Shown: positions 45,878 through 54,566 of the stretch, one piece after another
How the letters are laid out: each line of letters starts with the position of its first letter
How positions within the stretch are numbered: position 1 is the stretch's first letter
Assembly: GCF_001280255.1 (NCBI RefSeq)
Contig: NZ_LHCI01000106.1
Location: forward strand, 1,050,508-1,114,507
From: Thermus aquaticus
GTDB taxonomy: Bacteria; Deinococcota; Deinococci; Deinococcales; Thermaceae
Direction of reading: 5' to 3'
DNA: 64,000 nt
Notes under the pieces: model-generated
What the model saw: the letters and a program-made list of their open reading frames with translations, nothing else
Told to the model about the DNA's origin: nothing
Database searches by the model: none
Made by a program: the position numbers and the translations under genes

Positions 45878-46312
45878 TCAGCCCACCCGGGCTTCCAGGT
45901 ACTCCCGCTCCCCCAGGACGATCTTGCGGGCCAGCTCGGGGTCCTTGGGGAACTCCTTGCCGCGGTGGATCATGTGGGTCTCGTAGCGACCGATCTCAAA
46001 GGTCTCGGCCAGCCTCCGCAGGGCTTTGCCCATGTCAAAGGCCTTGCAGGAGAAAATGTCAATGGAGAGGAAGCGCTTCTTGGGGAAGGTGTGGATGGCG
46101 ATGTGACTCTCGGCGATGATCACCACCCCGGTCACGCCGTCTTCCCCACCCGGGCCGTAGCTGTAGACGAAGGGGGGAAGCACCTTGGTCATCTCCATCT
46201 CCTCGGGGAGCTCGTCCAGAACCCGCCGGACCAGCTCGGCGTCCCGGAGCTTCTCGGGATTGGCGTCGTAGCCGTCAATCATCAGATGCGGACCGAATCC
46301 GAAGAGTTCCAC
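45878..46312 (-). CDS. speD: S-adenosylmethionine decarboxylase-family proenzyme
   Basis: Pyruvoyl enzyme of polyamine synthesis that cleaves itself to form the cofactor. The 144-residue protein has the processing site in IIAESHIAIHTFPKKRFLSIDIFSCKAFD; the serine of ESH becomes the pyruvoyl group. Some SpeD relatives decarboxylate arginine or ornithine instead, so the substrate is not certain. I prefer the GTG at 46312 because GGAGG precedes it by eight bases; a GTG at 46321 would overlap that site. The promoter is exceptional (46366-46394). Confidence 0.85.
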   Translation of the reverse strand: MELFGFGPHLMIDGYDANPEKLRDAELVRRVLDELPEEMEMTKVLPPFVYSYGPGGEDGVTGVVIIAESHIAIHTFPKKRFLSIDIFSCKAFDMGKALRRLAETFEIGRYETHMIHRGKEFPKDPELARKIVLGEREYLEARVG

Positions 46313-46365
46313 CGTGACCACCTCCTTCCCGTGCCCCCCGGGGTATTCCCTGCGGCACGCCCCCC

Positions 46366-46394
46366 ATTATGCCCCCCCCTCCCCCCCCTGTCAA
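46366..46394 (-). promoter_or_regulatory. speD promoter with a poly-G spacer
   Basis: On the minus strand TTGACA (46389-46394) and CATAAT (46366-46371) are separated by exactly 17 bp consisting of eight G, one A, eight G. The hexamers are near consensus. The leader to the GTG is about 53 nt. Confidence 0.85.
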
Positions 46395-46558
46395 TACCTT
46401 GTCCTGGCGCGGGAATCCCCCGCCTCTCACCCCGGGGGGCATCCCCCGGGGGAGGGGGGTGGGGGGGTCCTGGAGCTTTTTCCCTCCCCGTGCCCGATGT
46501 ATACGGGGATGGGGTATAAGGGGGGCATCTGGTCCTTGAGGAACGCTTTTCCCCGGGT

Positions 46559-46579
46559 GAGGGTAGTATGATGACCCTC
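46559..46579 (+). promoter_or_regulatory. inverted repeat before sdhC
   Basis: GAGGGT and ACCCTC (6 bp) with a nine-base AT-rich loop (AGTATGATG), 14 bases before the sdhC ATG and next to AAGGAGG. TAGTAT inside could be a -10 box. It may be an operator or a leader hairpin. Confidence 0.4.
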
Positions 46580-46593
46580 GGCAAGGAGGTGCC

Positions 46594-46959
46594 ATGTACA
46601 GGGGAAGAGAAGGGCAGTGGGCGTTTTACCTGCACCGGATCTCGGGCCTGGGCATCCTGGTCTTCCTCATGCTCCACGTGGCCAACATCAGCAGCGCCAT
46701 GTGGGGGCCGGAGGTGTCCAACGCCCTCATGAAGTTCTACCACCAGCCCGTGTTCCAAGTGGGGCTCCTTTTGCTCATCGCCGGGGTCCTCTACCACGGG
46801 TTCAACGGCCTCAGGATCATCCTCATGGACTTCACCTCGTGGGGGGTGCGCTACCAGCGCCAGCTCTGGTACGGGGTCTGGGTCCTCTTCGTGGTCTTCT
46901 ACCTGCCCTTTTTGATCAAGATCGGGGGCGGGATTCTGGGAGGCGGCCATGGCGATTAA
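46594..46959 (+). CDS. sdhC: succinate dehydrogenase cytochrome b556 subunit SdhC
   Basis: Membrane anchor of complex II. The 121-residue protein has three helices and the haem/quinone motif REGQWAFYLHRISGLGILVFLMLHV with HRxSG and the ligand histidine, plus YHGFNGLR. AAGGAGG lies before the ATG. First gene of sdhCDAB; it overlaps sdhD by 11 bp. Confidence 0.94.
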   Translation: MYRGREGQWAFYLHRISGLGILVFLMLHVANISSAMWGPEVSNALMKFYHQPVFQVGLLLLIAGVLYHGFNGLRIILMDFTSWGVRYQRQLWYGVWVLFVVFYLPFLIKIGGGILGGGHGD

Positions 46960-47344
46960 GTCCAAGCGGTACCAGGAAGCCCGGCTCGAGGCCAGCACCA
47001 ACCTGGAGCTCTACTGGTGGGTCTTCATGCGCATCTCCGGGGTGGTCCTCGTCTTTCTCGTCATCGGCCACATGTGGATGAACGCCATCCTTACCGACAT
47101 CAACAAGATCAACTACGACTACGTGGCCCAGAGACTCTCCCAGACCACCTGGAAGATCTACGACTGGCTCATGCTGGCCCTGGGCCTTCTGCACGGGGCC
47201 AACGGGCTCCGCTACGTGATGGACGACTGGATCCGGGACCCGGCCAAGCGGTTTTGGACCAAGGTGGTGGTCTACAGCCTCATCGCCTTCCTCTTCGCCT
47301 TGGGGAGCTTCAGCCTTTTTAACCACGATTTCGGGGTGAAGTGA
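46949..47344 (+). CDS. sdhD: succinate dehydrogenase membrane anchor SdhD
   Basis: Second membrane anchor, 131 residues with three helices; it has [23 protein letters not shown] and [15 protein letters not shown], the second copy of the same quinone/haem-binding pattern as in SdhC. It overlaps sdhC by 11 bp and ends just before sdhA. Confidence 0.92.
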   Translation: MAIKSKRYQEARLEASTNLELYWWVFMRISGVVLVFLVIGHMWMNAILTDINKINYDYVAQRLSQTTWKIYDWLMLALGLLHGANGLRYVMDDWIRDPAKRFWTKVVVYSLIAFLFALGSFSLFNHDFGVK

Positions 47345-47346
47345 AT

Positions 47347-49080
<1,734 letters not shown>

Positions 49081-49097
49081 GAGGTAGAGGAGGCGGC

Positions 49098-49796
49098 ATG
49101 CAGGTTACCCTCAAGGTGCTCCGGTTTGACCCCAACAAGGACGGAAAGCCCGAGTGGCGGACCTACCAGGTGGAGGCCGAGCCCTGGGACCGAGTCCTGG
49201 ACCTTCTGCACAAGGTGAAGGCGGACCAGGACGGCACTCTGGCCTTTAGGCGGAGCTGCGGCCACGGCATCTGCGGTTCCGACGCCATGCTCATCAACGG
49301 CCGAAACCGCCTGGCCTGCAAGACCCTGGTCAAGGACCTGGGGAGCGTCATCACCGTGGAGCCCATCCGGGGGCTTCCCGTGGAGAAGGACCTGATCGTG
49401 GACATGGAGCCCTTCTTCGCCGCCTACCGGGCGGTGAAGCCCTACCTCATCAACGACGAGCCCCCGCCCCAGCGGGAGAGGCTCCAGTCCCCGGAGGAAA
49501 GGGAACGCTTTGACCACGGCACCAAGTGCATCCTCTGCGCCTCCTGCACCACCAGCTGCCCCGTCTTCTGGGTGAACGGCGCCTACATCGGCCCCGCCGC
49601 CATCGTCCAGGCCCACCGCTTCATCTTTGACTCCCGGGACCGGGGAAAGAGGGAGCGCTTCAAGGCCCTGGGCTCGGGGAGCGGGGTCTGGCGGTGCCGC
49701 ACCGCCTACAACTGCACTGAGGCCTGCCCCCGGGAGATCCCCGTGACCCAGCTCATTGAGGAGGTCAAGCGGGCCATCCTCTTTGACCGGTTCTGA
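49098..49796 (+). CDS. sdhB: succinate dehydrogenase iron-sulfur subunit SdhB
   Basis: Electron wire between SdhA and the quinone site, 232 residues. The [2Fe-2S] ligands are in RRSCGHGICGSDAMLING with a later cysteine in RLACKTL; the [4Fe-4S] and [3Fe-4S] clusters are bound by CILCASCTTSCPVF and CRTAYNCTEACPREIP. GGAGG precedes the start. Last gene of the operon, followed by a terminator. Confidence 0.97.
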   Translation: MQVTLKVLRFDPNKDGKPEWRTYQVEAEPWDRVLDLLHKVKADQDGTLAFRRSCGHGICGSDAMLINGRNRLACKTLVKDLGSVITVEPIRGLPVEKDLIVDMEPFFAAYRAVKPYLINDEPPPQRERLQSPEERERFDHGTKCILCASCTTSCPVFWVNGAYIGPAAIVQAHRFIFDSRDRGKRERFKALGSGSGVWRCRTAYNCTEACPREIPVTQLIEEVKRAILFDRF

Positions 49797-49812
49797 GAAC
49801 CTTGGGGTCCCT

Positions 49813-49842
49813 GTCCTGGCCTAGGCCAGGACGGTGTTTTAT
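49813..49842 (+). terminator. terminator of sdhCDAB
   Basis: GTCCTGGCC TA GGCCAGGAC forms a perfect 9-bp stem, then GGTGTTTTAT. It lies 16 bp past the sdhB stop codon. Confidence 0.85.
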
Positions 49843-49913
49843 ACCACCCCATGCTGGCTTGCGCCCCAGTAAAAGCTTCCTGGGGAAGCTACCAGGCATG
49901 GTAGGCCGAAGGA
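49840..49913 (+). repeat. family B element, degenerate copy
   Basis: TATACCACCCCATGCTGGCTTGC matches the left half of the family B stem; the right arm has decayed. It continues with AAGCTACCAGGCATGGTAGGCCGAAGGA, also found at 58225-58272. It fills the gap between sdhB and aspS2. Confidence 0.65.
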
Positions 49914-49923
49914 AACAAGGGCA

Positions 49924-51192
49924 TTAGGGGGTGAGGCGGTGCCGGTCCCGGGGAAAGGCCCGGGCATAGCGCACGTTGGGGAGTCCGAGAAGCTTCTGGG
50001 TGAGCCTCTCCGCCCCGATGGCGAAGCCCCCGTGGGGGGGCATGCCGTACTTGAAGACCTCCAAATAGCCCTGGAAGCCCTCCGGGTCCATCCCCTTGGC
50101 CTTCAGGCTTTCCAAGAGGTCCCCGTACCGGTGGATGCGCTGGCCGCCGGAGGTGATCTCCAGGCCCCGGAAGAGCAGGTCAAAGCTCCGGGTGGTGCCG
50201 TCATCCTCGGGGTAGGTGTAAAAGGGGCGGATGGCCCTGGGGTAGCGGGTGAGGAAGAGCCAGTCCGACCCCCAGCGTTCCCTGGCGTACTGCCCAAGAA
50301 GCCTTTCCGCCTCCTCGGAGAGGTCCTGGCCCACGGGGTAGCCCAGCTCCTCCTTGAGGATCCTGCGGGCCTCGGCGTGGGTGAGGCGGGGGATGTTGTG
50401 GGGAGGGGAGGGCCACTCTGCCTCTAGAAGGGCGATCTCCCGCCCCGCCGAGGAGAGGGCCTCCTCCAGCATCTCCCCTAGGAGCTCCTCCTCCAGCGCC
50501 ATGAGGTCCTCCTCGCTCCCAATGAAGCCCATCTCCACGTCCAGGGAGAGGTACTCGTTCAGGTGGCGGCTGGTGTTGTGCTCCTCCATGCGCCACACGG
50601 GGGCCACCTCGTAGACCCGTTCAAAGACCCCCACCATGATCTGCTTGTAAAGCTGAGGGGACTGGGCCAGGTAGGCCCGCTTCTCAAAGTAGTCCACCCC
50701 GAAGAGGCCAGACCCCCCCTCCGCCCCGGCCCGCACCACCTTGGGGGTGAAGATCTCGGTGAAGTCCTGCCGGTCCAGATAGCGGCGGAAGCCCCGCACC
50801 AAGGCGGCCTGCACCCTGAGGGGGGCCCGGGCCTTCTCCCCCCTCAAGGTCACGTAGCGGTACTCCAGGAGGGTGTCGGGGTGGGCCCGCCACTCCTCCT
50901 TGGGGATCTCCACCGGGGTGGGCTCCAGGGCGGGGGAGAGGACCTCCACCTCCTTGGCCTGGACCTCGAGGCCCCCCGGGGCCTTGGGGCTTTCCACCAC
51001 CAGACCCCGGACCCTCAAGGAGGACTCGGGCAGGGGTAGCCGCATCCCCCCCGTCACCACCTGGACCACGCCGCTTCGGTCCCTGAGGAGGAGGAACTGC
51101 ACCTTGCCCAGGTCCCTGCGCCAGTGCAGAAACCCCAAAAGCTCCACCTCCTCGCCCACGTGAGCTTGCAAGTCCTTGACCAAGATGCGCAT
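49924..51192 (-). CDS. aspS2: archaeal-type aspartyl-tRNA synthetase (non-discriminating)
   Basis: The second AspRS of Thermus, of archaeal type, which charges both tRNA-Asp and tRNA-Asn; the Asp-tRNA-Asn is then amidated. The 422-residue protein has the OB-fold N-terminus MRILVKDLQAHVGEEVELLGFLHWRRD, class II motif 1 FTEIFTPKVV, motif 2 YEVAPVWRMEEHNTSRHLNEY and motif 3 GFAIGAERLTQKLL. The start at 51192 lies behind GGAGGAGAGG; a long hairpin stands in its leader. Confidence 0.95.
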   Translation of the reverse strand: MRILVKDLQAHVGEEVELLGFLHWRRDLGKVQFLLLRDRSGVVQVVTGGMRLPLPESSLRVRGLVVESPKAPGGLEVQAKEVEVLSPALEPTPVEIPKEEWRAHPDTLLEYRYVTLRGEKARAPLRVQAALVRGFRRYLDRQDFTEIFTPKVVRAGAEGGSGLFGVDYFEKRAYLAQSPQLYKQIMVGVFERVYEVAPVWRMEEHNTSRHLNEYLSLDVEMGFIGSEEDLMALEEELLGEMLEEALSSAGREIALLEAEWPSPPHNIPRLTHAEARRILKEELGYPVGQDLSEEAERLLGQYARERWGSDWLFLTRYPRAIRPFYTYPEDDGTTRSFDLLFRGLEITSGGQRIHRYGDLLESLKAKGMDPEGFQGYLEVFKYGMPPHGGFAIGAERLTQKLLGLPNVRYARAFPRDRHRLTP

Positions 51193-51210
51193 CCTCTCCT
51201 CCTTAAGCGA

Positions 51211-51242
51211 AGCCCCCCCGGCCATAGGGCGCCGGGGGGGCT
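51211..51242 (-). promoter_or_regulatory. 12-bp leader hairpin before aspS2
   Basis: AGCCCCCCCGGC and GCCGGGGGGGCT pair perfectly around an eight-base loop. The hairpin ends 18 bases before the aspS2 ATG, next to the ribosome site. No T-run follows, so it is not a plain terminator; a regulatory or stabilising role is possible. Confidence 0.5.
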
Positions 51243-51364
51243 AGACCCTGGCCCCCCTGCTAGGTGTTATTACGGGAACGCGGGCACATGCTGGCCCTCA
51301 GTTTAGGGGCTTCTCCCCCTGGGGTCAAGCCGAGCCGGTGGCCTCCCGGGGAGGGAAAGGGGCT

Positions 51365-52120
51365 TCATGTCCAGCCAAAGCATGCCCTGGCGTTTTCGTC
51401 GGTGAGGGCCTCGGCCTCAGAGAAGGGGAGGCTTAGGACCTGGGCCACCCTTTCCAGGGTGTAGCGCACGTAGTGGGGGCGGTTCCTTTGGCCCCGGAAG
51501 GGTTCCGGGGGGAGGAAGGGGGTGTCGGTCTCCACCAGAAGCTTCTCCTTGGGAAGCCGCCTGGCCGCTTCCCTCAAGGCCTCGTTCTTCTTGTAGGTGA
51601 GGGGCCCGGCGAAGCTGAAGTAGGCGCCCACCTCCAAGCCCGCCTCCTCGAGGGCCGGGTGGCCGCCATAGGCGTGGAGGACCACCTTTTTAGGCCGGTG
51701 GAGGCGAAGCCAGGCCGCCAGGTCCTCTTCCGCCTTCCCGTCCTTGCTCCGCACGTGGAGGACCAAAGGGAGCCCAAGCTCCTCCGCCAGCGCCGCCTGG
51801 AGGTCCAGGGCCCGGAACTGGGCGCCTTTGGTCTCCGGGGTCCAGTGGTAGTCCAGGCCCGTCTCCCCGATGGCCCGCACCCTCTCCGCCCGGGCGTAGT
51901 GCCGGAGGGCCGCTTCCACCTCGGGGGAGAGGAGGTGGGCGCTGGTGGGATGGAGGCCGATGGCGGCGTGGACGTTTCCCTGGGCCAGGGCCAGGGTCTT
52001 CTCCCAGCGCCCTGGGTCCACGCCCAGGGTGAGGACGGCCCTGAGCTCCCCCAGGTGGGCCTCTACCTCCAGAAGCTCCTCGGGCTCCAGGAAGTCCAGG
52101 TGGGCGTGGGTGTCGGTCAT
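51365..52120 (-). CDS. tatD: TatD family deoxyribonuclease
   Basis: Metal-dependent hydrolase of the TatD/YcfH family with 3'-5' DNase activity in studied members. The 251-residue protein starts MTDTHAHLDFLEPEELL and has AIGLHPTSAHL, VRAIGETGLDYHW, LVLHVRSKD, VVLHAYGG and the metal aspartate in VETDTPFLPPEPFRGQRN. TACAGT lies seven bases before the ATG. The longer in-frame extension is antisense to the next gene's promoter. Confidence 0.93.
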   Translation of the reverse strand: MTDTHAHLDFLEPEELLEVEAHLGELRAVLTLGVDPGRWEKTLALAQGNVHAAIGLHPTSAHLLSPEVEAALRHYARAERVRAIGETGLDYHWTPETKGAQFRALDLQAALAEELGLPLVLHVRSKDGKAEEDLAAWLRLHRPKKVVLHAYGGHPALEEAGLEVGAYFSFAGPLTYKKNEALREAARRLPKEKLLVETDTPFLPPEPFRGQRNRPHYVRYTLERVAQVLSLPFSEAEALTDENARACFGWT

Positions 52121-52184
52121 GGGCCTCACTGTAACCCAGGGGCCAGAGGGGCGTCGGGGCTTGTGGGTAGAATCAGGGCAGGGT

Positions 52185-53171
52185 ATGAAGCGCCTCTCCC
52201 TCCTGGCGTTCCTCCTCGCCGCCTGCGCTCCCGCCCTTCTGGGCGTGGACCCGGCCCGCCTCCCCGACCCCGGGGACTGGGACCCCAAACCCGCCCCGCT
52301 GGAGTGGTGGTACGCCTCGGGGTGGGCGTACCCCTACGCCTTCCACTTCGCCTTCTTCAAGGCCTACGCCCCGCCCTCCTACCGCATCCTGGGCCTACCG
52401 GGAAGCCTCTTCGGGGCCTTTCACGCCGCCCACCTGGCCCTCACCGACCTGCGCACCGGCGAACGGCGCTTTCTGGAGGCCTCGGACCAGGACCTCTTGG
52501 GGCCGAGGGGCCGGGCGGAGCCGGGCCCCAGGCTGGAGGTCTCGGGCTTCCGCTTCCTCCGGGAGGGGACGGGCTTCCGCCTCCTGGCCGAGGGGGTGGA
52601 CCTCCTCTTCCTCCCCTTGAAGCCCCCCGTGGTCCACCCGCCCGGCTACTCGGGCACCGAGGAGACGGGGCGGATGTACTACCAGTCCTACACCCGGGCT
52701 CATGCCCAGGGCCGGGTCCTGGGGGAGCGGGCAGAGGGGGAGGCCTGGCTGGACCACCAGTGGGGGGAGCAGCTTTCCGGGGTCTCGGCCACCTGGGACT
52801 GGTTTGGCCTCCACCTCTCCGATGGCTCCGAGCTCATGGCCTACCAGGTGAAGGACCGGGAGGGGCGGGTGGTCCAGGTGCTGGGAAGCCGGGTGGACCC
52901 CCTGGGCCGGGCGGAGGCGGTGGAGCTGGCCTTCGTCCCCCTCGAGGCCTGGACCAGCCCCTCGGGGCGCACCTACACCCTCTTCTGGCGGCTTAGGGGC
53001 CCGGAGCTGGACCTCAGGCTCAGGCCCCTCTTCCAGGAGGGGGAGATCCTCTCCCGGACCACCCGGGTGGCCTACTGGGAGGGCCCGGTGGTGGGGGAGG
53101 GGTCTTTCCGGGGCTATTCCGTCCAGGCCCGGGGCATGGGAGAGTTTGTGGCCAGGCTCTTCCGCCCCTAA
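52185..53171 (+). CDS. lipocalin-like lipoprotein (AttH/CrtC-like fold)
   Basis: A 328-residue exported lipoprotein: signal MKRLSLLAFLLAACAPALLG with lipobox LAAC. The body has PLEWWYASGWAYPYAFHFAFFKAYAP, HAAHLALTDLRTGERRFLEA, DHQWGEQLSGVSATWDWFGLHLSDGSELMAYQVKDREG, which follows the pattern of the AttH/carotenoid 1,2-hydratase (CrtC) double lipocalin family. Real CrtC are usually cytoplasmic, so activity on carotenoids (abundant in Thermus) is only a guess. A TAGAAT box lies 11 bases before the ATG. Confidence 0.75.
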   Translation: MKRLSLLAFLLAACAPALLGVDPARLPDPGDWDPKPAPLEWWYASGWAYPYAFHFAFFKAYAPPSYRILGLPGSLFGAFHAAHLALTDLRTGERRFLEASDQDLLGPRGRAEPGPRLEVSGFRFLREGTGFRLLAEGVDLLFLPLKPPVVHPPGYSGTEETGRMYYQSYTRAHAQGRVLGERAEGEAWLDHQWGEQLSGVSATWDWFGLHLSDGSELMAYQVKDREGRVVQVLGSRVDPLGRAEAVELAFVPLEAWTSPSGRTYTLFWRLRGPELDLRLRPLFQEGEILSRTTRVAYWEGPVVGEGSFRGYSVQARGMGEFVARLFRP

Positions 53172-53180
53172 GCTGCGCGT

Positions 53181-53202
53181 GCTAAACTAAAGGCGGTTTA
53201 GC
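53181..53202 (+). promoter_or_regulatory. inverted repeat before FMN reductase gene
   Basis: GCTAAAC and GTTTAGC, 7 bp, separated by TAAAGGCG, 15 bases before the start. A TAAACT box overlaps the left arm, so the palindrome could be an operator. Confidence 0.5.
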
Positions 53203-53217
53203 GCCTGGGTGATATCT

Positions 53218-53871
53218 ATGGGCTTACGCGTGCTCGGCGTCAACGCATCGGCACGGACCGACGGGTTTACGGCGGAGCTTTTGGATGAGGTTCTGGAGGC
53301 GGCCAGGCGCAAGGGGGCAGAGACCGAGCGCCTGGACCTGGTGAAGCACCCCTTTCCCCTCTGCGCGGGGAACTACTCCTTAGACCCCGCCTCCTGCGGC
53401 CCCGAGACCTGCGTCCAGGGGCCCTGGGACGGGTTCGGCAGGGTGGCGGAGCGGATCCTCGCTGCCGACGCCGTGGTTTTCGCCACCCCGGTCTACTGGT
53501 TCAGCGCCTCCGCCCGGATGAAGGCCCTTCTGGAGCGGATGACCTCCATGGAGAACCAGGGCCTCCTCAACCTGGGCAAACCCATGGCCCTCCTGGCCGT
53601 GGCCGAGGAGGAGGGGGCGGCCCAGGCCCTGGCCCAGATGCTCCTGCCCTTGAGCTACATGGGCTTCGTCCTGGCCCCCTTGGGCCTGGTCTACGCCCAC
53701 CGCAGGGGAAAGGGGACCTTGAAGGAGGACCTCGAGGTCCTGGAGGACGCCCGCATCGCCGGGGAGAACCTGGTCCTCATGGCCGAGAGGCTGAAGGGGA
53801 CGGCCTTCCAGGAGCCTTTGCCCAGTTACCAGTACCGCCTGCCCAAGCTTCCCGGGGCCGCCGCGGACTAA
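53218..53871 (+). CDS. NADPH-dependent FMN reductase-family flavoprotein
   Basis: Flavodoxin-fold protein of 217 residues. Visible are LGVNASARTDGFTAELLDEVLE (phosphate loop), DAVVFATPVYWFSASARMKALLERM (flavin loop) and a cluster of cysteines (CAGNYSLDPASCGPETC) that is unusual and may bind a metal or a cluster. An in-frame GTG at 53209 is possible, but the ATG at 53218 fits the family better. Electron partner and substrate unknown. It is followed by repeat sequence. Confidence 0.8.
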   Translation: MGLRVLGVNASARTDGFTAELLDEVLEAARRKGAETERLDLVKHPFPLCAGNYSLDPASCGPETCVQGPWDGFGRVAERILAADAVVFATPVYWFSASARMKALLERMTSMENQGLLNLGKPMALLAVAEEEGAAQALAQMLLPLSYMGFVLAPLGLVYAHRRGKGTLKEDLEVLEDARIAGENLVLMAERLKGTAFQEPLPSYQYRLPKLPGAAAD

Positions 53872-53996
53872 CTGCCCCACCGCGGCCAAAGCCGGGGTGG
53901 GGGCCCCTTATACCCCCGGCCCACCATGCCTGGTAGCTTCCCCAAAGAACCTTTTGCCGGGGCCCCCATGCCGGCTTGGGCCAACATGGGTGTGGA
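53872..53996. repeat. mixed repeat block: family A copy 8 and inverted family B
   Basis: The 125-bp gap holds a degenerate family A stem (CCCCACCGCGGC / GCCGGGGTGGGG, 53875-53902) with GGCCCC, and then an inverted, worn family B unit (CCATGCCTGGTAGCTTCCCC ... CTTTTGCCGGGGCCCCCATGCCGGC). It separates the convergent FMN reductase and tsaB genes; nothing else is seen in it. Confidence 0.7.
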
Positions 53997-54542
53997 TTAG
54001 AGGTAAAGGGGCTCCACCCCCTCCCGGGCGAAGGGCAGAAGCTCGTAGAGGGCCCGGGGGTCCGGTGGGGCGTCCAGGAGGTGGGGGGGTTGGGGAAGCT
54101 CCTCCGCCCGCATCCGGGTGGGGGGGGTGAGGGTTCTGGGCTTCCCGCCTTCCTTCACGTAAGTGGCCCCGTAGTAGAGCCGGTTTCGGGCGGTGAAGAG
54201 GGGGGTGAGGGGTTTCCCCTCCTCCAAATAGGGCCAGGCGGCGGCCAGGAGGGAGCTCACACCGTAGACCCTGGCCCCCAAGGCCAGGGCCACGCCCTCC
54301 CCGGCCGCCAGGGCGATGCGCAGGCCGGTGTAGGAGCCCGGGCCCTCCCCCAGGACCAGGGCCCCGATCTCCTCCCTCCTCGCCCCCAGCGCCTCCAGGG
54401 TTTCGTCCAGGAGGCCGAAGAGCACCTCCTCGTGCCGCCTTTCCACCCGCACCACCCTCCCCAGGCCCTCCTCCCCGCGGAAGAGGCCCAAGGAGAGGTA
54501 GGGGGTGGCGGTGTCCAGGGTGAGGGTCCACACGCCCCCCAT
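53997..54542 (-). CDS. tsaB: tRNA threonylcarbamoyladenosine biosynthesis protein TsaB
   Basis: Partner of TsaD and TsaE in making t6A at position 37 of ANN-reading tRNAs. The 181-residue protein starts at 54542 (MGGVWTLTLDTATPYLSLGLF) and has the ASKHA fold markers RHEEVLFGLLDETL, LVLGEGPGSYTGLRIALAAGEGVALAL and VYGVSSLLAAAW. It is a paralogue of TsaD without the metal site. It is divergent from the aldehyde ferredoxin oxidoreductase gene with 24 bp between. Confidence 0.92.
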   Translation of the reverse strand: MGGVWTLTLDTATPYLSLGLFRGEEGLGRVVRVERRHEEVLFGLLDETLEALGARREEIGALVLGEGPGSYTGLRIALAAGEGVALALGARVYGVSSLLAAAWPYLEEGKPLTPLFTARNRLYYGATYVKEGGKPRTLTPPTRMRAEELPQPPHLLDAPPDPRALYELLPFAREGVEPLYL

Positions 54543-54554
54543 TTTAGGGGGAGG

Positions 54555-54560
54555 TATACT
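54555..54560 (+). promoter_or_regulatory. -10 box of the aldehyde ferredoxin oxidoreductase gene
   Basis: TATACT six bases before the ATG at 54567; the GTATAC core is symmetrical and could also serve tsaB on the other strand. Confidence 0.6.
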
Positions 54561-54566
54561 CGGCCT

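Noticed and set aside
46430-46480. C- and G-rich palindromes before sdhC that look like a terminator
   Set aside because: Stems form in many overlapping ways, no T-run follows and no gene ends there; only sequence bias is certain.
51250-51300. T-box-like sequence in front of aspS2
   Set aside because: The GGGTGGNACCGCG antiterminator core is absent; Thermus synthetases are not known to use T-boxes.
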